From positions 1-6,093 of the forward strand of contig JAPUKI010000358.1 of NCBI GenBank assembly GCA_027295745.1: a DNA stretch of 6,093 nucleotides, in the 5' to 3' direction. Both the position numbers and the translations under genes were made by a program. The DNA comes from Acidobacteriota bacterium. Its GTDB lineage: Bacteria; Acidobacteriota; UBA6911; RPQK01; JADFOI01. Under the pieces are notes generated by a model. The model saw only the letters and a list, made by a program, of their open reading frames with translations. It ran no database searches and had not been told where the DNA came from. Positions 1 through 5,183 of this stretch are shown here, piece by piece (positions within the stretch are counted from its first letter, which is position 1; each line of letters opens with the position of its first letter).

Positions 1-173
1 ACGCTACCTGCCACACGAGAGATCTGCACCGCCGACTCGGCTTCGTATACAGGAGAAGTTGCAGTGAACCAGTAGGTCAAAGCGCCGACTAAAATAGGCA
101 CGGCGATAATGACCCACTTCCGGCGCCAGAGGACGCGGAAGATGTCTCTTGCAGGCAATTCAGTTTCTCCCAC
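1..173 (-). CDS. Wzz-type polysaccharide chain-length determinant, N-terminus only (partial)
   Basis: The first 57 codons of a second polysaccharide co-polymerase run off the left edge of the window. Reading starts at a GTG codon (173-171). That start is chosen because the product then aligns from residue 1 with the N-terminus of the neighbouring 830-residue protein: MGETELPARDIF here and MAEFEYDLRDIF there. By hand count 38 of 57 residues are identical, with one single-residue gap. The visible part holds the cytoplasmic RDIFRVLWRRKW segment, the first transmembrane helix (about residues 20-37, ending LTYW) and the start of the periplasmic Wzz domain (VYEAES). A nearer ATG at 180-178 opens only a six-codon frame and is not the start. 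Family knowledge: such proteins sit in the inner membrane and set polymer length or help export. Whether this copy also carries a kinase domain cannot be seen. Confidence 0.85.
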   Translation of the reverse strand, partial: MGETELPARDIFRVLWRRKWVIIAVPILVGALTYWFTATSPVYEAESAVQISRVAGS

Positions 174-445
174 TCGTCATCTGATTGACTCTACCTTCAG
201 CTCATGAGAAGGACTGGACAGGGCATCGGTTATGGACTTCATGGGTATTGCCCTACATCTCCCGTTCAGGGACACAGGTACACCACTATCCACTCTGTCA
301 CCATAACGCAAAAGACCGACATCTAGACTCTTGTTGGAAAAGGGGGTATGCGAGTTAGGCCGAATGATTCATAGGCTGTCGTCACCTCGCGAATTCGACG
401 CCGTCACGCTGGCCTCAAAGGTCACTGTATTTTGGAGGGACAGAC
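174..445. other. Intergenic region between the two Wzz-type genes
   Basis: This gap of 272 bases separates the stop of the large Wzz/BY-kinase gene from the GTG start of its paralog. I found no hairpin followed by a T-run on the minus strand, no good pair of -35 and -10 hexamers, and no copy of the CTGTAAC repeat that precedes the other paralog. A weak ribosome-binding candidate (AAGG near 193-196) lies about 20 bases before the GTG, which is too far to be persuasive. The gap is long for a simple operon, so an unrecognised promoter or a structured leader remains possible. Confidence 0.5.
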
Positions 446-2938
446 CTAGGCCGATTGACGAGTCTTTCGTGCTCGATAAGCTTTTTGCCGGCAGGCACTT
501 GAGCAAAATCGGGCATCGGATCGAGCCGCGTCGAAATTCTTGCCGCATACCACACAGCTGGCCATGTTTTGGCTCGGGATGTCGGGGGCCGGTGGAGGTG
601 GTGGTGTCACGATTTTAGCAACCAGAGGTTGTGGCGTCACGGGTGTCCTGCGAAACCTGAACTGGCTCACCGAGTCCAGACCCTCTTTCAAGCGAGCCAG
701 GAACCCCGAAGCAGGAGCGGGGTCCCCGTATCGATACTTGTAGCCGCCATAGTACCCGGAATCTCGAGTGTCGTAGATGGCCGCTTCGATATCATTCATC
801 ACCAGGCCAACAACATTGCCTCCCATGGCTTCCAAGCGGCTCTTGCATCGGTTGAGCACCTCACGTCCAATTCGGCCGATTTGATAAGCAAGAAGGGTTG
901 CGTCAATGCCAGGGGATAATTGCGAGGCTTCTGCCACGGGAAGTGCGGGAGGAACATCCACAATGATGATGTCATAGTGGTCACGCATTTCTGACAGGAG
1001 AGCCCCGAATCTTTCCAGGTTGAGGAGCTCCGCGGGTCGATCTACTTTTCTGCCTGAGGTGAGCAGGAGAAGATACTCAAGGCCCGGAGTGATTTGGGTA
1101 TTATTGAGTCCCATTTTACCCAAGATAAGATCATCCATGGATCGAGTAGCATTTTCCCAGTCGGTGACTCCCAGCAGAACTTCCGTTAAACCCGGTGTAT
1201 TGGACAAGCCAAAAAGTTTATGGACTCTGGGACGGCGAACGTCGGCATCGATCAACATTGTTCTGTGACCGGCCTGTGCAAAAACGATGGCCAGGTTACA
1301 TGCGGTGTTTGTCTTTCCTTCCCGCAAAACAGAGGAAGTGACCATCAGGGTTTTCCAATTGTTTCTTTTTAAGAGGACCTCGAGCTGAGCGCGCATGCTA
1401 CGAAAGGCCTCGGAGACGGGTGATGTAAGGTCAAAGTGAGTGCAAAGGGTGGATATGTTCTCCAGGTCCCCGGAGTTGACATCGCTTCCCATGTCGTCCC
1501 TCAGCACGTTTTCGCTTACCGCTGCTGTATCCAGATGAGGGATCACGCCTAAAACCGGAAGTTCCACGTATCGCTCAACATCCTCGATGGTTCCTATCGA
1601 GGTGTCCATAGACTCGAGAATCATGGCAAATACCCCACCCATTATTGTGCCAATCAACATGCCGAGCAATGCCTTAAAGAGCCTCGAGGGCTGAGGCCAG
1701 GCGCCCGCGGAGGTGGCTCGCTCGACAATACTGATCTCCTGGATTTCACCCGCTTTCTGGATCTCCGCGTCTTGCAACCGCCTTTGAAGGAGGGTGATGG
1801 CTTCTCTCTTGAGAGCGACCTGTCCCTGCAAAGATTCAAGTTGGCGAATGACCTCGGGAACCGCCTGCAATTGATCTTGGCGTTCAACTAAAGCCCGGCG
1901 CTGTTGGATCAGCTCATCGCCCAGAGCTGCATATCGTCGAAGCAAACTGGCAATAATCTCCTGGGCGCCTTTTTCAAGCTCTTTTGTCTGTAAAGCGTTT
2001 AGGCGAACCTCTCTGGACTCTTCAGTCAGGTAGCTCACCAGTTCGCTCCGTTCTCTTTTCGACTGGTTGATCTGGACGAGCAGCTGCAGGACCTGCTGTT
2101 CCAATGGAGCAATCTGAGGATCTTCGACGTCTGTGAAGGCCGGAGAAAAGGCAAAGTATTGATCTACATCGGTCATCGTATCGAGTTGTTCAACGGACTC
2201 TTCCAAATTGGTGATTTTTCTTCCCAGGCTCTCAATCTGCTCTCTAAGGGCTCCAACCTCTTCCATTTGCAAGCTCAGGGTCTCCGTGTGCTCTCTCTTA
2301 AACTCCTCGAGTTCCCCCTCCGCTTTGCTGAGCTCCTGCTCGGTCTCAACGATTCTGGCTTCGATGAATCGAACCGCCTGGCGTATCTCCTTATTTCTTT
2401 CTGAGGTGTTGTAATTGACAAATTCCTCGGCCGTGTAGTTGGCCGTATCTATAGCTAGTTTCTCAGAGGAACCCGTGGTGCGGATTCCCACGATATCGCT
2501 GGTTCCCTTTCTTTCAGCTTCGACACTGATGCCGGAAATCAACCCAGCCAGTTCCGGGTTGTCCCCAATCCTTTTCTCCAGGGCATCGTAGTCCGTTTCT
2601 TCCCCGCCAGGGAGCAGAGACGTGATCTCCCGAAATTCGGGATACTCCTCGGCCAGCCGCAGCGCCACACGTACCTTGATCTTTTGACTGGTGATGATTT
2701 CTGATTGGGTGGCGATATTGTCTCCTTCATACCAACTCAGCGCCTCCAGCAGGAGGCCCTGCATGTTGGCTGCCACGCGGGAGATCTTCACCACCGACTC
2801 AGCTTCGTAGACGGCAGGCGGCGTTGCACTGATCCAATAAGTGAGAGTCGCCACGAAAATAGGTGCCAGGATCAGGACCCACTTCCGGCGCTTGAGGACG
2901 CGGAAGATGTCTCTAAGATCATATTCAAATTCTGCCAT
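446..2938 (-). CDS. Polysaccharide co-polymerase fused to BY-type tyrosine kinase, with C-terminal zinc-finger-like tail
   Basis: An 830-residue inner-membrane protein of the Wzc/ExoP type. Order of parts: Wzz domain from about residue 7, first membrane helix 20-36, long periplasmic region with predicted coiled coils (about 180-250 and 290-395), second membrane helix about 418-441 after a proline-containing WPQPSR segment, then a cytoplasmic kinase. Kinase motifs are the E510-x2-R513-x2-R516 oligomerisation motif, Walker A at 534-543 (SSVLREGKT, with K542), Walker A' LIDADVRRP at 562-570, Walker B IIIVDVPP ending near 664 (D661), and a tyrosine cluster at Y722, Y729, Y730, Y733, Y735 and Y737. 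After a proline-rich linker (779-785) the tail has C795, C798, C812 and C816. Family knowledge: kinase and Wzz parts regulate polymer length and export through cyclic autophosphorylation. The ATG start is supported by alignment with the paralog at the left edge; the ribosome-binding site (AGGG, 11 bases upstream) is weak. The role of the tail is unknown. Confidence 0.93.
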   Translation of the reverse strand: MAEFEYDLRDIFRVLKRRKWVLILAPIFVATLTYWISATPPAVYEAESVVKISRVAANMQGLLLEALSWYEGDNIATQSEIITSQKIKVRVALRLAEEYPEFREITSLLPGGEETDYDALEKRIGDNPELAGLISGISVEAERKGTSDIVGIRTTGSSEKLAIDTANYTAEEFVNYNTSERNKEIRQAVRFIEARIVETEQELSKAEGELEEFKREHTETLSLQMEEVGALREQIESLGRKITNLEESVEQLDTMTDVDQYFAFSPAFTDVEDPQIAPLEQQVLQLLVQINQSKRERSELVSYLTEESREVRLNALQTKELEKGAQEIIASLLRRYAALGDELIQQRRALVERQDQLQAVPEVIRQLESLQGQVALKREAITLLQRRLQDAEIQKAGEIQEISIVERATSAGAWPQPSRLFKALLGMLIGTIMGGVFAMILESMDTSIGTIEDVERYVELPVLGVIPHLDTAAVSENVLRDDMGSDVNSGDLENISTLCTHFDLTSPVSEAFRSMRAQLEVLLKRNNWKTLMVTSSVLREGKTNTACNLAIVFAQAGHRTMLIDADVRRPRVHKLFGLSNTPGLTEVLLGVTDWENATRSMDDLILGKMGLNNTQITPGLEYLLLLTSGRKVDRPAELLNLERFGALLSEMRDHYDIIIVDVPPALPVAEASQLSPGIDATLLAYQIGRIGREVLNRCKSRLEAMGGNVVGLVMNDIEAAIYDTRDSGYYGGYKYRYGDPAPASGFLARLKEGLDSVSQFRFRRTPVTPQPLVAKIVTPPPPPAPDIPSQNMASCVVCGKNFDAARSDARFCSSACRQKAYRARKTRQSA
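449..556 (-). other. Four-cysteine zinc-finger-like C-terminal tail of the BY-kinase
   Basis: Residues 795-830 of the kinase have the pattern C-x2-C-G ... R-F-C-x3-C-R-Q-x-A-Y-R-x-R. The four cysteines are spaced 2, 13 and 3, followed by a basic stretch (RQKAYRARKTRQ). I recall this RFCSxACRQxAYRxR signature from small or multidomain bacterial proteins with putative zinc-binding or nucleic-acid-binding tails. The spacing fits one tetrahedral zinc site. Metal binding and function are inferred only. The tail lies beyond the tyrosine cluster that usually ends BY-kinases and is joined through a proline run. Confidence 0.7.
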
Positions 2939-3006
2939 GGTTACTTGCGCCCTATCTTACTGGCCTCGTTTTCGATGTTCGGCCCTATCACACATCATGG
3001 TCTCGA

Positions 3007-3190
3007 ATCCCGGGCCCTGTAACGACTATTAGAACGCATTCCAGGTCCTGTAACGACTATTATAGACCATTACAGGCTTCTGTGACGACTATAGGAGCCC
3101 TTTACGGGATTCTGTAACGAAGGAGTAGCGTAGGTTACACCACCACCTTCGAGTGATGGTGAAATCCCGGGATCTGTAACTTCCTGTAAC
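3007..3190. repeat. Tandem 31-32-base repeats with CTGTAAC core
   Basis: Three consecutive units begin at 3007, 3038 and 3069. Each has an AT-x2-C-x-GG-like left part followed by CTGTAACGACTAT (CTGTGACGACTAT in the third). The first two units match at 24 of 31 positions by hand count. A fourth, weaker unit has CTGTAACGA at 3112, and further CTGTAAC cores lie at 3174 and 3184. Core starts are 3017, 3048, 3080, 3112, 3174 and 3184, giving steps of 31, 32, 32, 62 and 10 bases. These are all close to whole helical turns. Inverted copies also occur: GTTACA at 3134-3139 faces TGTAAC at 3113-3118, and TTACAG at 3070-3075 faces CTGTGA at 3080-3085. A protein-binding array is the likeliest reading. 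Confidence 0.8.
3059..3086 (-). promoter_or_regulatory. Candidate sigma70-type promoter for the Wzz/BY-kinase gene
   Basis: Read on the minus strand, a perfect TATAAT (3064-3059) is preceded after 16 bases by GTCACA (3086-3081), which matches 4 of 6 positions of the TTGACA consensus. Transcription would start near 3052 and leave a leader of about 115 bases before the ATG at 2938. Both hexamers fall inside repeat units: the -35-like element is the complement of the CTGTGAC core in the third unit and the -10 ends the second unit. A bound regulator would therefore overlap the polymerase site. This is a motif call only. Confidence 0.35.
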
Positions 3191-3250
3191 GTTCGGCGGC
3201 TGAGAGTGGGCAGTTCGAACGGAAGACCGCCTGCCTGAACGCGACGGCTC

Positions 3251-4651
3251 CTAAGGCAATTCGTGGTAAGTCACGGCTTTGGAAATAAACAGCGAGGGAT
3301 GCTGTGCCAGGTCGGTTTCTCTGGGTTCGTCTAAAGCTCTTCCCTTTTTGTCGTAAAGAATCCTGACCGTGGGACGCGACAGCTTTTCCGGATTGATATC
3401 CACGACTTGCCCCAGTTCATCGGTATTCAAGAGGACGTACTCATTGTAAGGATAAAGAGAAAAACTTCTCACCAGAGCCTTGATGATGTGATCGGAAAAA
3501 ACCTTCGTGTCCCCACGCGTTAACTCCTCGAGGAGTTGATAGCCGGTCAAGGCCTTGCGGTAGGGTCGATCGTGAATACAGGCTTCGAAAACATCCGCGA
3601 TGCCCAATATTTGTGCTTCCTCGCGGATTTTTTCTCCCTCCAATCCCAGAGGAAATCCGCTTCCATTGGTTCGTTCGTAGACTTGCCCCACCGTTTCGAT
3701 CAGCCAATCGTCTTGCGGGCAAAACTTATTCAAGAGCTCGGCGCTGTAAACCGGCCGCTGCCGTACTTGCGGACTCACCTGCCCGGGTTGGTAGAGTAGT
3801 CGCTCGGGGAGCAACGCCACCCCAATCTCGTGTAAAAGTGCAGCAAGTCCCACTTTGATTTGATTTGGTAGATCGTAGTCCAGGGTCTGGGCCAGACGGA
3901 GGGCCAAAATGGTCACATTCACAGAGTGGGGACTCACCGCGAATTCCTGTGTCCGGTCGGTGGCCAACAGAAGGAGAGCTGGACTGTCACCGATGGAATC
4001 GATCATCCTCGTGACTAGCTCTTTTCCTTGTTCCATGTCAGGGGGCTTCTTTCTCTGAGCCCTCGTAATCGATTCGAAGACATAGGTCGTCGCCGCGTTG
4101 TACAGGCTGACCGTTTCGCTGTCGCTTTGCTCTTCAAGCAAACCCTTGCTTTCCGGAATCCCCTGAGGCTGAAATTCCTCCAACTCCAGCTCAGAAACCT
4201 TCTCCAGGAGTGAAGCTCCGATCATGGCGTTTCCCTGACGCAATCGCCGCGAGAGGATAAAGAGGAGATTTCGAGCAACGGCATGTGACTCCTCAACCAG
4301 AGTCCACATGGTTTTTTCGTCCAGTTCCAGCAGGCGGCAGTCCTCGTGGGCCACAGCAGAAGCCGAAGTCACTTGGCCGTCAATGATCGAAAGTTCCCCG
4401 GCGATGTCTCCAGGTTCCAGAATAGCAATGGGCTCCAGGTCAAGATTCTCGATGTGAATGCGGAGACGACCGGAGAGGACCAAGTAGAGAAAGTGATTGG
4501 GTTTCCCGGCGTGAATCAAAACAGTCCCCTTTTTGAGCTCACGCACCGGACAGTCTTCCAAGAGGTCGAGCACGGGTTCGATGTCGATGCCTCTTAACAG
4601 AAGCGAATTTTTCAGGTCCTTCTTGTTCAGAGCTGTCTTTTGATTAGTCAT
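3251..4651 (-). CDS. Cyclic-nucleotide-binding-fold protein with degenerate HD-GYP domain
   Basis: A 466-residue probable cytoplasmic protein. The ATG at 4651 is preferred; the frame stays open to a TTG at 4669 (472 residues), but no better ribosome-binding site precedes it. Residues about 32-140 form a CRP-like cNMP-binding fold with GELSIIDGQ at 85-93, but the arginine that normally holds the phosphate is T95. Residues about 235-395 form an HD-GYP domain: LLHEIG (H274, E275), NGSGFP in place of DGxGYP (residues 329-334), ADVFEA (D353) and RPYRKAL. The usual HHE is V324-Y325-E326, and the conserved histidine of the Hxx(x)G segment is R299. The C-terminal YPYNEYVLLNTDELGQVV block is typical of HD-GYP proteins. 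Active relatives hydrolyse cyclic di-GMP; the lost ligands argue for a sensor or scaffold role. It overlaps the protease gene by 8 bases, indicating translational coupling. Confidence 0.85.
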   Translation of the reverse strand: MTNQKTALNKKDLKNSLLLRGIDIEPVLDLLEDCPVRELKKGTVLIHAGKPNHFLYLVLSGRLRIHIENLDLEPIAILEPGDIAGELSIIDGQVTSASAVAHEDCRLLELDEKTMWTLVEESHAVARNLLFILSRRLRQGNAMIGASLLEKVSELELEEFQPQGIPESKGLLEEQSDSETVSLYNAATTYVFESITRAQRKKPPDMEQGKELVTRMIDSIGDSPALLLLATDRTQEFAVSPHSVNVTILALRLAQTLDYDLPNQIKVGLAALLHEIGVALLPERLLYQPGQVSPQVRQRPVYSAELLNKFCPQDDWLIETVGQVYERTNGSGFPLGLEGEKIREEAQILGIADVFEACIHDRPYRKALTGYQLLEELTRGDTKVFSDHIIKALVRSFSLYPYNEYVLLNTDELGQVVDINPEKLSRPTVRILYDKKGRALDEPRETDLAQHPSLFISKAVTYHELP

Positions 4652-5183
4652 CTCTGCCGTTTTGTCCAAACTTGTCTGAAGCGAAGATTCTCCCCTTAAG
4701 GACGTGAAGGGTCCACAATCCCAGGGACAACCGAGCGATCAGGTACCCGCGCAGACGGTGAAAAGGGGTTTCCAGTGAAATCAGTTGACCCTTTCTTTCG
4801 ATGCCAACCACCTTGCCGAGGACATCCACCGGAGAAACAAGGGGGAAATCACGATAGACGTTCCGGTCCCCTTTGGTAATGAGATAGCGTCGTTCACCGT
4901 CTTTGCGTTGCTGCACCACGCGATGGGTGGTCAGTACACTGTGACTCTCGTCTTTTCGGTAAGCCACGATCTCTCCGATCCCCGCTTCCTCAAGCGTCAT
5001 GGGTTTGACCACTAGAAGATCCCCCTTCTTGATGCAGGGAGACATACTTCCCCCCACTGCCAAAGAACGGATAATATAACCTTCCCTTAGAAGGTCGATG
5101 AAGAGCTGCCGGATGGCCTGTGGTGGTACGGTGTCAGCCAGGATGCCTTCAGGGACTGCACTTGGACCTTTCTCCATCATCAT
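4644..5183 (-). CDS. S24/S26-family (SipW-like Ser/His) peptidase
   Basis: A 179-residue protein with signal-peptidase-type motifs: GGSMSPCIKKGD (catalytic S46), TTHRVV (H87 where bacterial type I enzymes have lysine) and LITKGDRN (D106). The Ser/His/Asp set resembles the SipW or ER-type S26B class, in which these residues form the active site. Such enzymes cut signal or leader peptides. Unusually there is no clear hydrophobic anchor before S46; the first 45 residues are charged or amphipathic, and only a weak hydrophobic stretch (about 147-162, YLIARLSLGLWTLHVL) occurs near the C-terminus. The first ATG of an ATGATGATG run (5183) overlaps the radical SAM stop as ATGA, which implies coupled translation; the second and third ATGs are possible alternatives. 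The substrate is unknown and may be linked to the preceding radical SAM gene. Confidence 0.85.
   Translation of the reverse strand: MMMEKGPSAVPEGILADTVPPQAIRQLFIDLLREGYIIRSLAVGGSMSPCIKKGDLLVVKPMTLEEAGIGEIVAYRKDESHSVLTTHRVVQQRKDGERRYLITKGDRNVYRDFPLVSPVDVLGKVVGIERKGQLISLETPFHRLRGYLIARLSLGLWTLHVLKGRIFASDKFGQNGRDD

Larger units (their letters stand above)
2939..3250. promoter_or_regulatory. Intergenic regulatory region upstream of the Wzz/BY-kinase gene
   Basis: These 312 bases lie between the HD-GYP-like gene and the Wzz/BY-kinase gene and hold no credible reading frame. The central part (3007-3190) carries an array of related repeats with a CTGTAAC core. The part nearest the kinase gene (2939-3006) would be its leader; it contains only a weak 5-base GGCCC/GGGCC pairing (about 3012-3016 with 2981-2985) across a long loop. 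The part next to the HD-GYP-like stop (3191-3250) shows short pairings such as GGCAG/CTGCC but no T-run, so no intrinsic terminator is called. The length and repeats suggest the kinase gene has its own regulated promoter. Confidence 0.6.

Noticed and set aside
178..180. ATG as start of the left-edge Wzz-type gene
   Set aside because: It opens a frame of six codons ending in TGA; the conserved product is read from the GTG at 173 in a different frame.
331..618. Plus-strand open frame of 95 codons across the gap and the end of the kinase gene
   Set aside because: It overlaps the well-supported minus-strand kinase tail, has no recognisable domain, and looks like a shadow frame.
2705..3032. Plus-strand open frames (105 and 63 codons) running from the kinase start into the intergenic region
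   Set aside because: Most of their length is antisense to the conserved Wzz N-terminus, and the composition is not protein-like; treated as chance frames.
2939..3060. Cyclic di-GMP riboswitch in the leader of the kinase gene
   Set aside because: No recognisable conserved riboswitch core was found; only a weak 5-base pairing with a long loop is present.
3141..3161. Hairpin CACCACC / GATGGTG as a terminator for the HD-GYP-like gene
   Set aside because: The stem has one mismatch and a 7-base loop and is not followed by a T-run on the minus strand; it also lies about 90 bases past the stop.
3007..3190. CRISPR array
   Set aside because: Only about 13 bases are well conserved per 31-32-base unit, the units are imperfect and there are too few; no long identical repeat and unique spacer pattern, and no cas genes.
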